The position numbers and the translations under genes are program-made. A stretch of 7,003 bases of DNA from Caryophanales bacterium UBA3210. Its GTDB lineage: Bacteria; Bacillota_I; Bacilli_A; RFN20; CAG-449. The stretch lies in NCBI GenBank assembly GCA_002363635.1, contig DEWM01000014.1, positions 1 to 7,003 on the forward strand, read 5' to 3'. Of the stretch, positions 1 to 6,621 are shown in pieces (position 1 is the stretch's first letter; every line of letters starts with the position of its first letter). The notes beneath the pieces are model-generated. The model had not been told where the DNA came from, did not search any database, and was given only the letters and a program-made list of their open reading frames with translations.

Positions 1-240
1 TCATCTTCATTTTCAGAATTTACCGGATCATCAGAACTAACAGGTTCATCTAGACTAATGTCTTCTGAGTTCTCTATATTTGTTGAAATTTCATCAGATG
101 AACTTGAACTATTAGTATCTTTATCTTCAATTTCAGAATTTACTGGATCTTCAGAACTAACAGGTTCATCTTGGCTAATGTCTTCCGAGCTATCTATATT
201 TGTTGAAGTTACATCAAATGATTTTGAATTATTAATATCT
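1..240 (-). repeat. 120-bp in-frame tandem repeat, two full copies
   Basis: Bases 1-120 and 121-240 align without gaps over their whole length, with scattered substitutions. The best-conserved part is about 13-45 against 133-165. The period is 40 codons, so changes in copy number keep the reading frame of the acidic surface protein. The array starts where the signal peptide region ends and may continue beyond the window's left edge, so the true copy number is unknown. Confidence 0.9.
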
Positions 241-332
241 ATATCTAGTTTATTACTGCAATATGCCATCGCAAAAACACATGCAGATAATAATATTACG
301 GGAACAACGACAAAAAATATCTTTCGTTTCAT
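1..332 (-). CDS. Putative exported lipoprotein or surface protein with 40-residue acidic Ser-rich repeats (3' end outside window)
   Basis: Reading from an ATG at 332-330, the minus strand stays open to the window edge (110 codons), so the C-terminus is missing. The N-terminus is MKRKIFFVVVPVILLSACVFA: a basic n-region and a hydrophobic core. L15-S16-A17-C18 fits a lipobox, so lipidation at Cys18 is possible. Cleavage by signal peptidase I after A21-M22-A23 is an alternative, because hydrophobic residues continue past Cys18. From about residue 31 the chain is a low-complexity Asp/Glu/Ser/Asn stretch made of two 40-residue units (28 of 40 identical) sharing a SEDIS.DEPVSS.DPVNSE core. Such a stretch is probably an extended, disordered stalk between the membrane and a missing distal domain. 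A purine-rich AGAAAGG lies 13 nt upstream of the ATG, which is long but usable. I do not recognise the family. The function is unknown; export is fairly sure. Confidence 0.75.
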   Translation of the reverse strand, partial: MKRKIFFVVVPVILLSACVFAMAYCSNKLDIDINNSKSFDVTSTNIDSSEDISQDEPVSSEDPVNSEIEDKDTNSSSSSDEISTNIENSEDISLDEPVSSDDPVNSENED

Positions 333-389
333 ATTATGATATTATCCTTTCTAAAAGCAATTAATTATTTATTCCCAATATCCGTAATA

Positions 390-418
390 AGCATAAAGAA
401 AAAAAAAAAAAAATGCAA
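390..418 (-). promoter_or_regulatory. Candidate promoter of the repeat lipoprotein gene, with T15 in its spacer
   Basis: On the minus strand TTGCAT (418-413) could be a -35 and TATGCT (395-390) a -10, exactly 17 nt apart. They match consensus at 3 of 6 and 4 of 6 positions. Fourteen of the 17 spacer bases belong to a T15 run. Transcription would begin near 383, leaving a leader of about 50 nt. The boxes are weak, so the assignment rests mainly on the ideal spacing and the lack of a better candidate upstream of the gene. Confidence 0.4.
399..413 (-). repeat. 15-base homopolymer (A15 on +, T15 on the coding strand)
   Basis: An uninterrupted run of 15 A on the plus strand, about 67 bp upstream of the lipoprotein start. 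Runs of this length are prone to replication slippage and also to sequencing or assembly length errors. Its position inside a candidate promoter spacer is what makes it notable. Confidence 0.9.
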
Positions 419-485
419 GAGAATGAGCAATATTACATTTGTAAAGTTACTTAAATAACTAAATGTGACATTAATAACAATTATT

Positions 486-635
486 TTAACTTGATTTTAA
501 AGGCCTCACTTTACAAAAAAATTTGAATAATTGCTTTGCTTCTTCTACTGTCATCTTGTCAATACCTGAGGCACCTTTATTTCTAACAACTTGAAGGTAT
601 GCCTGATTAAGATTGTTTTTAGACAAGACCTTATT
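486..635 (-). pseudogene. N-terminal fragment of a group II intron reverse transcriptase
   Basis: The minus-strand reading frame from 635 to a TAA at 488-486 gives NKVLSKNNLNQAYLQVVRNK, then GASGIDKMTVEEAKQLF and about 13 unrelated-looking residues. The pattern L..AY..V.RNKGA.G.D.MTVEE is the RT-0/RT-1 opening block of intron-encoded maturase/reverse transcriptases. An in-frame TAG (638-636) lies just upstream, no ATG start is present, and everything after the first ~35 recognisable residues is lost, including the YADD catalytic motif, the maturase X domain and the 3' intron domains. The fragment cannot be active. Family recognition is from the motif pattern, not a search. Confidence 0.8.
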
Positions 636-763
636 CTAACTATTTGCTACGTACTTCCTTCATCCCATGCCTCACGACAACGGCCTTGTGCTTCACTAGG
701 TAGTTATTGCAATATTCCTCCTAAGGACTTTCACCGTAGGTGTATGACAGGCATGTCATACGC
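486..763 (-). mobile_element. Truncated group IIC (bacterial class C) intron relic
   Basis: The intron 5' end is placed at about 763, immediately after the T-run of the pncB terminator. From there the minus strand has an 8-bp hairpin (761-754 with 749-742), then GGTGAAAGTCC (735-725), a GGCCGTTGTCGTGAGGCATGG block (about 688-668), TGAAGGAAG (662-654) and a GCAAA stretch (about 647-643). From memory, the same elements occur in the same order in domain I of class C introns such as the Oceanobacillus iheyensis ribozyme. The first bases (GCGTA) deviate from the usual GUGYG. Domain I then runs straight into the reverse transcriptase start, so the rest of domain I and domains II-III were deleted, and the 3' part is gone too. 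It is neither self-splicing nor mobile. Confidence 0.7.
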
Positions 764-792
764 AAAAAAAGGTAGGCGTTTAAGTGCCTACC
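764..792 (-). terminator. Rho-independent terminator of pncB
   Basis: The minus strand reads GGTAGGC (792-786), an 8-nt loop, GCCTACC (777-771), then seven T (770-764). It lies about 80 nt past the pncB stop, with nothing else between. It is also the apparent target structure behind which the group IIC intron inserted. Confidence 0.85.
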
Positions 793-832
793 CTACATGT
801 GCCGCGAATTTTTTGTTTAGCGCGACCCTACA
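790..832 (-). repeat. Two TGTAGGGT direct repeats heading consecutive hairpin-like units
   Basis: TGTAGGGT occurs on the minus strand at 832-825 and 797-790, 35 bp apart. The first copy is followed by CGCG...CGCG (824-821 with 806-803), which can form only a weak 4-bp stem. The second runs straight into the 7-bp terminator hairpin. The layout resembles dispersed palindromic intergenic repeats, but from one locus this is only a suggestion. Confidence 0.35.
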
Positions 833-870
833 AAACCCTAAAAAAATAATAGAGCCGTCTTTTATAATAC

Positions 871-2298
871 TTATTTAATCTTAACTGCTTCTTTAATCAT
901 CTGTTTCTTTAATGATAATAAAGTTTCAGATAAATCGACATAGTATTCATGTGGATTCATGTAACGCTTAATTTCAGGATACATTGTTCCAAACATAGAA
1001 TCTGCGAATGCTCTTCTTTCTCTAACTGATGGTAAGTTATAAACAAGTTTACCATTTGAGAAAATCTTCTTTTGTAATTCTTCTACTCTATAGTCATGTA
1101 AAGTAGTTTGTTTCCATTCTTCGGAAGGACAAATTAATGTGTATTCATCTTGAGGAATCTTTTCATCTGCTAAAGCAATAACATCGCCTAAAGCAAAGCC
1201 TGTTTTCTTATCATAGAAACGATATAATTTCTTGTAACCTGGAGTAATTGTTTTCTTTCTATCGTTAGAAACTTTAATTTTTGGAATAATCTTACCGTTT
1301 TCTTCGATTGCAACGAGTTTATAGACTCCTCCAACTCTTTCTAAAGATGCTGCGATATTGTCGCCTATACCAAGTGAATTAAAGCAAGCACCTTGTTCTT
1401 TTAAAGAAATTAATGTTTGTTCATTTAAGCCGTTTGATAAAGTAATGATTGTGTCTTTATAACCAGCTTCATCTAACATTTTTCTAGCTTGTTTTGATAA
1501 ATATGCAAGGTCACCTGAGTCAATTCTAATACCTTTGAATTTTAATCCGTTTGGCTTTAAATAATCATTTGCAACTCTAATAGCATTAGGAATGCCTGAT
1601 TTTAAAGTATCGTATGTATCTACTAAGAAAATGCAGTTATTTGGATTTGATTTTGCAAAGTGCAAGAATGCTTCGTATTCATCAACGCAATCACAGACAA
1701 GTGAATGTGCCATTGTACCAAGTGCAGGAATATCATACATTCTTGCAGAGATAGTATTTGATGTACCACAGCATCCGCCGACATAAGCATACATTGATGC
1801 ATCGATAGCAGAATCAATACCTCTTGCTCTACGTGCACCAAATTCCATAACTGGAACATCACCTGCAGCATAGCAAATACGTTTAGCAGCAGTTGTGACA
1901 AGTGCGCCATGGTTAAATGCAGCAAGTAAAGCTGTTTCAATTAATTGAGCTTCAATAACTGGAGCCTTAACTGTAACTACTGGTTCCTGTGGGAAGACAA
2001 CTTGGCCATCTTCAACTGCATAAATATCACCAGTAAATTTGATATTCTTTAAATAAGATAAGAATTCTTCACTAAAGCATTTAGTAGATCTTAAATATTC
2101 AATATCTTCATCCGCAAATGAAATGTCGCTGACATATTTAATAATCTTGTCTAAACCACCAGCAATTGTATAACCACCGTTAAAAGGATTTTCTCTAAAG
2201 AAAATATCGAAGTATACAATCTTATCTTTCTCGCCCATATCAAAATATGTTTGAGCCATTGTTAATTCATAAAAATCTGTCATTAATGTTCTATTCAT
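871..2298 (-). CDS. pncB: Nicotinate phosphoribosyltransferase
   Basis: This cytoplasmic enzyme of the NAD salvage (Preiss-Handler) route joins nicotinate to PRPP, giving nicotinate mononucleotide with ATP hydrolysis. The product is 475 residues, the usual family size. Visible motifs in order: the TDFYELTMAQ opening (7-16), FGARRARG (153-160), GTMAHS (194-199) with His198 at the position of the histidine that is phosphorylated in characterised homologues, DTYDTLKSG (227-235), RIDSGDL (258-264), SNGLNE (288-293) and GIGD (310-313). All the main active-site blocks are present, so it should be functional. The ATG at 2298 is chosen because AGAAGG (2310-2305) lies 6 nt upstream and the homologous N-terminus begins there. 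The longer frame to 2367 would run through the promoter. The gene has its own promoter and terminator, so it is monocistronic and not part of the efflux operon. Confidence 0.95.
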   Translation of the reverse strand: MNRTLMTDFYELTMAQTYFDMGEKDKIVYFDIFFRENPFNGGYTIAGGLDKIIKYVSDISFADEDIEYLRSTKCFSEEFLSYLKNIKFTGDIYAVEDGQVVFPQEPVVTVKAPVIEAQLIETALLAAFNHGALVTTAAKRICYAAGDVPVMEFGARRARGIDSAIDASMYAYVGGCCGTSNTISARMYDIPALGTMAHSLVCDCVDEYEAFLHFAKSNPNNCIFLVDTYDTLKSGIPNAIRVANDYLKPNGLKFKGIRIDSGDLAYLSKQARKMLDEAGYKDTIITLSNGLNEQTLISLKEQGACFNSLGIGDNIAASLERVGGVYKLVAIEENGKIIPKIKVSNDRKKTITPGYKKLYRFYDKKTGFALGDVIALADEKIPQDEYTLICPSEEWKQTTLHDYRVEELQKKIFSNGKLVYNLPSVRERRAFADSMFGTMYPEIKRYMNPHEYYVDLSETLLSLKKQMIKEAVKIK

Positions 2299-2304
2299 AT
2301 TATA

Positions 2305-2310
2305 CCTTCT
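2305..2310 (-). promoter_or_regulatory. Ribosome binding site that fixes the pncB start
   Basis: AGAAGG on the minus strand sits 6 nt before the ATG at 2298. No comparable site precedes the upstream in-frame start at 2367, which supports the shorter protein. Confidence 0.75.
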
Positions 2311-2326
2311 TTCCTGAAGCGAATTA

Positions 2327-2355
2327 ATTATAACAAAGTTATAATATAAATATAA
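2327..2355 (-). promoter_or_regulatory. Candidate pncB promoter
   Basis: A perfect -10 TATAAT (2332-2327) lies 17 nt downstream of a poor -35 TTATAT (2355-2350). An alternative pair is TTGATA (2364-2359) with TATAAC (2343-2338) at a 15-nt spacing. Either choice puts the start of transcription within about 20-30 nt of the pncB ATG and just downstream of the efflux operon terminator. No operator-like palindrome is evident. Confidence 0.55.
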
Positions 2356-2365
2356 CTGTATCAAC

Positions 2366-2396
2366 AAAAAAATCCGTATTTTTTTACTTATACGGA
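2366..2396 (-). terminator. Rho-independent terminator of the efflux operon
   Basis: The minus strand reads TCCGTAT (2396-2390), a 10-nt A-rich loop, ATACGGA (2379-2373), then seven T (2372-2366). It starts 22 nt after the TAG stop of the second ABC gene. Five T also follow the hairpin on the plus strand (2398-2402), so it could act in both directions, although no plus-strand gene needs it. Confidence 0.85.
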
Positions 2397-2418
2397 CTTT
2401 TTATTTGATTTTATTTTA

Positions 2419-4368
2419 CTATTCAAGTTCAAATGCACCAGTATATAACTGATAATATGTTCCTTTAGCTTTAATTAAGTCTTCGTGGTCTCCTCTTTCA
2501 ATGATTGAACCATGATCAAGAACCATAATAGCATTAGAGTTTTGAATTGTAGAAAGTCTATGTGCGATGACAAATACTGTTCTACCTTCCATTAATTGGT
2601 CCATACCAACAGTAACTAATTGTTCTGTATGAGTATCAATTGATGAAGTAGCTTCATCTAAGATTAATACTGGAGCGTCTGCTAAAGCTGCTCGAGCAAT
2701 AGAAAGTAATTGTCTTTGACCTTGCGATAAGTTAGATCCATCGTTAGTTAACATTGTATCGTAACCTTGTGGAAGTCTAGTAATAAAATCATGAGCATTA
2801 GCAATCTTTGCAGCTTTGATGATATCTTCATCACTTGCATCAAGATTACCATATCTAATGTTTTCTTTAACTGTACCTGTAAATAATGATGTATCTTGTA
2901 AGACCATACCAATTGATCTTCTTAAATCAGCTTTCTTAATCTTGTTGATATTAATTCCATCATATCTAACTTTTCCATCTGCTAAATCATAGAATCTAGT
3001 AATTAAGTTAGTAATAGTGGTTTTACCTGCACCTGTTGCACCAACAAAAGCAATCTTTTGACCTGGTTTTGCAAAGATAGAAATGTTATGTAAAACAATC
3101 TTATCTGGTACATAACCGAAATCAACATCTGAAAGTCTAATATCACCTTTTAATTCAGTGTAAGTAAGAGTGCCATCACTATGAGGATGTTTCCATGCCC
3201 AGTGGCCTGTTCTTTCAGTTGTTTCTTCAATAGTTCCGTCTTCATTAATTTTTGCGTTAACTAATGTGACATAACCTTCATCTTTCTCTTCTTCTTGGTC
3301 AATTAAATCAAAGACACGAGAAGCACCTGCTAAAGCCATAACAACAGAGTTAATTTGTTGTGAAACTTGGTTAAAGTTATTTGCAAATTGTCTAGCAGCA
3401 GTTAAGAATGCAACAACTGATGCTGCTGTCCATGCGCTAAAGCCAGTAATAGTTAAGTTATTAAATGGTTGATAGATACACATTATTGTACCGATGATAG
3501 CAATAACAACATATAAGATGTTACCGATGTTATGGATGATAGGCGCTAAGACATTAGCGTAAGCGTTAGCCTTATACATATCATCAAATAATTGTTCGTT
3601 TAATTTGTTGAAGTCTTCAATAGCTTGTTCTTCATGAGTGAAGACCTTAACTACCTTTTGACCATGCATCATCTCTTCAATAAAGCCTTCTTCTTTAGCA
3701 ACTGCTTGTTGTTGTCTCATGAAGTATTTTGCAGAACCACCGCCGACTTTGACAGTAGTAAAGAAAATAAAGAAGACACCAATTAAAGTAACGACTGTTA
3801 AATATAATGAGTTAATTAACATAACACCTAAAAGTAATGCAGCTGTTAAGATAGTTGAAATTACTTGAGGGATAGCTTGAGAAATTAATTGTCTAATAGC
3901 GTCAACGTCGTTAGTATATGTTGACATGATATCACCACGAAGGTTTCTATCGAAGTAAGAAATTGGAAGTTTTTCCATCTTACTAAACATTTTTGTTCTA
4001 ATCTTATCTAAGAAACCTTGTGTAATAACCGCCATAATTTGGCCAAAAATAGTGTTAGCAATTAAGGCAACTAAATAAATGCTACCCATGACGATTAATA
4101 ACATCATTAAGCTTCCACGAACGCTTTCATATAAGCCTTCAGCAGGAATAGAGGAAGTTGTTTTTACTGTATTGACCGCTTCTTCAACAATTGAAGTAAC
4201 TCTTCCAAGGAAGAAAGAAGCAGAAACAGAACCAACTGCATTGATAATAATACAAAGTACTACGAGAATAATAAGGACATTATAGTCTTTCCATAAGTTA
4301 CCTAGTAAACGTTTCATTGTGCCTTTTTTAGCTTTTCCACGTCCACCTTTAATATTCATTCTAGGCAT
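2419..4368 (-). CDS. ABC exporter half-transporter with the catalytically complete NBD (BmrD/YheH-like)
   Basis: This 649-residue membrane protein has an N-terminal six-helix export domain (hydrophobic segments near 28-56, 88-108, 160-185, 187-207, 275-298 and 312-335) and a C-terminal ATPase. ATPase motifs: A-loop Tyr419, Walker A GATGAGKT (443-450), Q-loop Gln491, signature LSQGQ (547-551), Walker B VLILDEATS (567-575) with catalytic Glu572, and switch His603. All residues for hydrolysis are present, unlike in its partner. A charged linker of roughly 50 residues (about 357-410, including HWAWKHPHSDG) separates the two domains; BmrD-type subunits are similarly longer than their partners. With the adjacent subunit it should form a heterodimeric multidrug exporter; the substrate is unknown. 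The ATG at 4368 is preferred over an in-frame GTG at 4380, which lies within the ribosome binding site. One base separates it from the upstream stop, so translation is probably coupled. Confidence 0.93.
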   Translation of the reverse strand: MPRMNIKGGRGKAKKGTMKRLLGNLWKDYNVLIILVVLCIIINAVGSVSASFFLGRVTSIVEEAVNTVKTTSSIPAEGLYESVRGSLMMLLIVMGSIYLVALIANTIFGQIMAVITQGFLDKIRTKMFSKMEKLPISYFDRNLRGDIMSTYTNDVDAIRQLISQAIPQVISTILTAALLLGVMLINSLYLTVVTLIGVFFIFFTTVKVGGGSAKYFMRQQQAVAKEEGFIEEMMHGQKVVKVFTHEEQAIEDFNKLNEQLFDDMYKANAYANVLAPIIHNIGNILYVVIAIIGTIMCIYQPFNNLTITGFSAWTAASVVAFLTAARQFANNFNQVSQQINSVVMALAGASRVFDLIDQEEEKDEGYVTLVNAKINEDGTIEETTERTGHWAWKHPHSDGTLTYTELKGDIRLSDVDFGYVPDKIVLHNISIFAKPGQKIAFVGATGAGKTTITNLITRFYDLADGKVRYDGININKIKKADLRRSIGMVLQDTSLFTGTVKENIRYGNLDASDEDIIKAAKIANAHDFITRLPQGYDTMLTNDGSNLSQGQRQLLSIARAALADAPVLILDEATSSIDTHTEQLVTVGMDQLMEGRTVFVIAHRLSTIQNSNAIMVLDHGSIIERGDHEDLIKAKGTYYQLYTGAFELE

Positions 4369-4369
4369 A

Positions 4370-6172
4370 TTATTTAGCACCTCCTTCCTCTGCTAAGTGA
4401 TTTTGAGCAAGGTAAGTTTCCCTGTATTCAGAATTCTTTTTCATTAACTCTTCATGAGTACCTCTATCAATGATAGTTCCTCCATCCATCATGATGATTA
4501 AATCAGCATCTTGGATTGAAGTTAATCTTTGAGCAATAATAATTTTTGTTGTTTCAGGAATAAATTGTTTTAATCCCGCTCTAATTTTAGCGTCTGTTTT
4601 TGTATCGACAGCAGAAGTTGAGTCATCTAAGATTAAAACTTTTGGCTTCTTTAATAAAGCTCTAGCAATACAAAGTCTTTGTTTTTGACCACCAGAGACA
4701 TTTGAACCTCCCTGTTCAATGTGTGTTTCATATTTATCGTTGAAACCTTCGATAAATTCAGATGCACAAGCAAGATCACAAGCTTGTTTTAATTCTTCAT
4801 CTGTAGCATTTGGGTTACCCCATCTTAAGTTTTCAGCAATAGTTCCTGAGAATAATAAATTCTTTTGAAGAACTACAGAAACTTGGTTACGTAAAGTATC
4901 TAAATCATATTCTTTAACGTCAATTCCACCTACTTTTAAAGTACCTTCACTGACATCATATAATCGAGAAATTAAGTTAACTAATGTAGTTTTAGATGAA
5001 CCAGTACCACCTAAAATCCCAATAGTTTGACCAGATTTAATGCTTAGATTAATGTTTTCTAAAGCATTCTTTTCTGCATCAGCTTTATATTTAAATGAAA
5101 CATTTTCAAATTCAATTGATCCATCTTTAACTTCAAAAACTGGATTTTCTGGGTTTTTAATAGTTGGTTGTTCTTCTAAAACTTCTGTGATACGTCGAGC
5201 AGCTTCTAAAGACATTAAAATCATTAAGAAGATGATAGATAACATCATAAGTGACATTAATGTTTGAATACCGTAAGTAATTAATGAAGTTAATTTACCA
5301 ATAGTTAATACTTGCTTAACTTCTCCATTAACTATTGTTGTATTCTTTAAAATTAAATAGCCACCGACATTAATAATTACTAAGTTTAATGCAAAAATTG
5401 CAAATTGCATAACTGGTTGGTTCCAAGCAATAATTCTTTCAGCATATGTGAAATCTTTCTTAATTTCACCTGAAGCTTTTTTGAATTTATTGATTTCATA
5501 ATCTTCTCTAACATATGACTTAACTGTTCTAATACCTGAAATGTTTTCTTGTACAGATTCATTAAGAGCGTCGTATTTCTTAAAGATTCTTCTAAAGATT
5601 TTATGTACACCAATCATAATGCCAATAAGTGCACCAAAAAGAAGTGGAACAACAATAACAAATACCCATGCAAGTTGAGGTGATTGGACAAATGCCATAA
5701 TAACTGAGAAAATCATCATAAATGGTGCTCTAACAGCAGTTCTTATAATCATCATATATGCCATTTGAACATTAGTTACATCAGTAGTTAATCTAGTAAC
5801 TAAAGATGAGGATGAGAATTTATCAATATTTGCAAATGAGAAATCATTTACTTTCTTAAATAAATCTTTTCTTAAGTTTTTAGCAAAACCTGCGGATGCA
5901 GAGGCTGCATATTTACCAGATAAAACACCTGAGCCAAGTGCAATAAATGACATTGCAATTAAAGCTACTGACAACCAAATAATCTTAGTAAAATCAAAGC
6001 CAATAGTTCTAGCCGCAGCAATTTTATCTTGATCAATTTCATCAATTAATAATGAAGTTAAAAATGGCATAGAAATTTCCATAATTACTTCAAAAAAGAC
6101 GAATAACATCGCAAAGATTGAATCTTTTGTGTATTCTCTAATTGATTTAAAGAGAACTTTAATCATTTTCAT
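4370..6172 (-). CDS. ABC exporter half-transporter with a degenerate NBD (BmrC/YheI-like)
   Basis: A 600-residue inner-membrane ABC half-transporter. The six-helix domain has hydrophobic segments near 18-45, 61-84, 138-162, 167-190, 254-275 and 296-325. The ATPase domain starts near 350: A-loop Tyr362, Walker A GGTGSSKT (388-395) with Ser393 where Gly is usual, Q-loop Gln436, an intact VSGGQ signature (492-496), Walker B VLILDDSTS with Asp517 in place of the catalytic Glu, and Gln548 in place of the switch His. In BmrC and TM287 the same Glu-to-Asp change marks the subunit that supplies the degenerate site. This protein's VSGGQ would complete the working site on the partner. AAAGGAGG (6187-6180) lies 7 nt before the ATG, and the start overlaps the marR stop by one base (TAATG). 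The order MarR, short subunit, long subunit is typical of drug-inducible efflux operons. The substrate cannot be read from the sequence. Confidence 0.93.
   Translation of the reverse strand: MKMIKVLFKSIREYTKDSIFAMLFVFFEVIMEISMPFLTSLLIDEIDQDKIAAARTIGFDFTKIIWLSVALIAMSFIALGSGVLSGKYAASASAGFAKNLRKDLFKKVNDFSFANIDKFSSSSLVTRLTTDVTNVQMAYMMIIRTAVRAPFMMIFSVIMAFVQSPQLAWVFVIVVPLLFGALIGIMIGVHKIFRRIFKKYDALNESVQENISGIRTVKSYVREDYEINKFKKASGEIKKDFTYAERIIAWNQPVMQFAIFALNLVIINVGGYLILKNTTIVNGEVKQVLTIGKLTSLITYGIQTLMSLMMLSIIFLMILMSLEAARRITEVLEEQPTIKNPENPVFEVKDGSIEFENVSFKYKADAEKNALENINLSIKSGQTIGILGGTGSSKTTLVNLISRLYDVSEGTLKVGGIDVKEYDLDTLRNQVSVVLQKNLLFSGTIAENLRWGNPNATDEELKQACDLACASEFIEGFNDKYETHIEQGGSNVSGGQKQRLCIARALLKKPKVLILDDSTSAVDTKTDAKIRAGLKQFIPETTKIIIAQRLTSIQDADLIIMMDGGTIIDRGTHEELMKKNSEYRETYLAQNHLAEEGGAK
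4378..4385 (-). promoter_or_regulatory. Ribosome binding site of the second ABC gene, inside the first
   Basis: AGGAGGTG on the minus strand, within the last codons of the upstream ABC gene, ends 9 nt before the ATG at 4368. It overlaps the alternative GTG (4380-4378), which therefore cannot be the start served by this site. Confidence 0.85.
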
Positions 6173-6603
6173 TATTTTTCCTCCTTTATATTCATAGACA
6201 TTCTTTCTAGGAAAGAAAGTAATGTTTTAATTTCATTGTCATCAAATCCCTTAACTATTTTAGCTTCTAAATCTAGAATACTCTTTTTAATAGCCTTTGC
6301 AGTTTCTTCACCTTTAACTGATAAAGTGATAAGTTTATCTCTTTTATCTACTGGATTAGGGATGCGCGCAATCAAATTTTTTGTTTCCATTCTAGTGATA
6401 ATACCTGAAATGGTTGCACTTGAAATTTCATAATAGTGTTCTAATGTTTTCTGATTAACCTTTTCATCTAAATGGTTAAACAAATAAAGTAAGATACTAG
6501 TTTGTTGAGAAGTAATATCATATTTTACGCAGTTAGTTCTTTTTGAATTTTCAAAATTGTTGGAAATCTTTTTTATGTAATAGCCAACATGATAGCATTT
6601 CAT
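6172..6603 (-). CDS. MarR-family transcriptional regulator of the efflux operon
   Basis: A 143-residue DNA-binding protein of normal MarR length. The N-terminal helix (about 5-20) and C-terminal helices (about 98-140) should form the dimer interface. The winged helix-turn-helix runs from about 30 to 97: the recognition helix is near 61-76 (SSATISGIITRMETKN) and the wing near 80-95 contains DKRDKLITLS, the D.R.....LT hallmark of the family. AGGAGGT (6615-6609) is 5 nt from the ATG. As first gene of the operon, with two palindromes bracketing the promoter -10, it is most likely an autorepressor that also controls the two ABC genes and is released by a small ligand, often a compound the pump exports. 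The ligand is unknown. An activator role is less likely given the operator positions. Confidence 0.93.
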   Translation of the reverse strand: MKCYHVGYYIKKISNNFENSKRTNCVKYDITSQQTSILLYLFNHLDEKVNQKTLEHYYEISSATISGIITRMETKNLIARIPNPVDKRDKLITLSVKGEETAKAIKKSILDLEAKIVKGFDDNEIKTLLSFLERMSMNIKEEK

Positions 6604-6621
6604 AGTCTACCTCCTATAAAA

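Larger units (their letters stand above)
333..870. other. Stretch without an intact gene: lipoprotein leader, intron relic, pncB 3' region
   Basis: This is the only stretch over 300 bases without an intact CDS. It holds the leader and candidate promoter of the lipoprotein gene (333-420), an AT-rich segment with an imperfect stem (435-449 with 456-466, 4-nt bulge) and no coding signal (421-485), the decayed group IIC intron (486-763), the pncB terminator (764-792), and a short segment with two TGTAGGGT copies next to the pncB stop (793-870). No tRNA or intact small gene is visible on either strand. Confidence 0.7.

Noticed and set aside
1..240. CRISPR-like or intergenic repeat array
   Set aside because: The repeat unit is 120 bp with no unique spacers, and it is in frame within a protein gene with a signal peptide.
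58..339. Plus-strand open frame of 93 codons across the repeat region
   Set aside because: It is antisense to the minus-strand protein, which has a proper signal peptide and repeat-periodic composition. The plus frame is open only because the acidic repeat reads as a Ser/Leu-rich mirror, and it has no convincing ribosome binding site.
591..878. Plus-strand open frame of 95 codons
   Set aside because: It runs antisense through the intron relic, the pncB terminator and the pncB stop. The product resembles no family I know.
1623..1940. Overlapping minus-strand frame inside pncB, plus similar shadow frames at 1592-1786, 4079-4285, 5040-5267, 5386-5613 and 6236-6433
   Set aside because: All lie inside strongly supported genes in other frames and have no family motifs.
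2299..2367. 23-residue N-terminal extension of pncB
   Set aside because: The extension overlaps the candidate promoter and operon terminator T-run, has no ribosome binding site, and does not fit the conserved N-terminus, which begins at the ATG at 2298.
2366..2402. Riboswitch in the pncB leader
   Set aside because: The hairpin is a plain terminator located upstream of the pncB promoter, and the predicted pncB leader is only about 20 nt, too short for an aptamer.
4369..4380. GTG start at 4380 for the second ABC gene
   Set aside because: The GTG lies within its own would-be AGGAGGTG ribosome binding site, while the ATG at 4368 has correct spacing from it.
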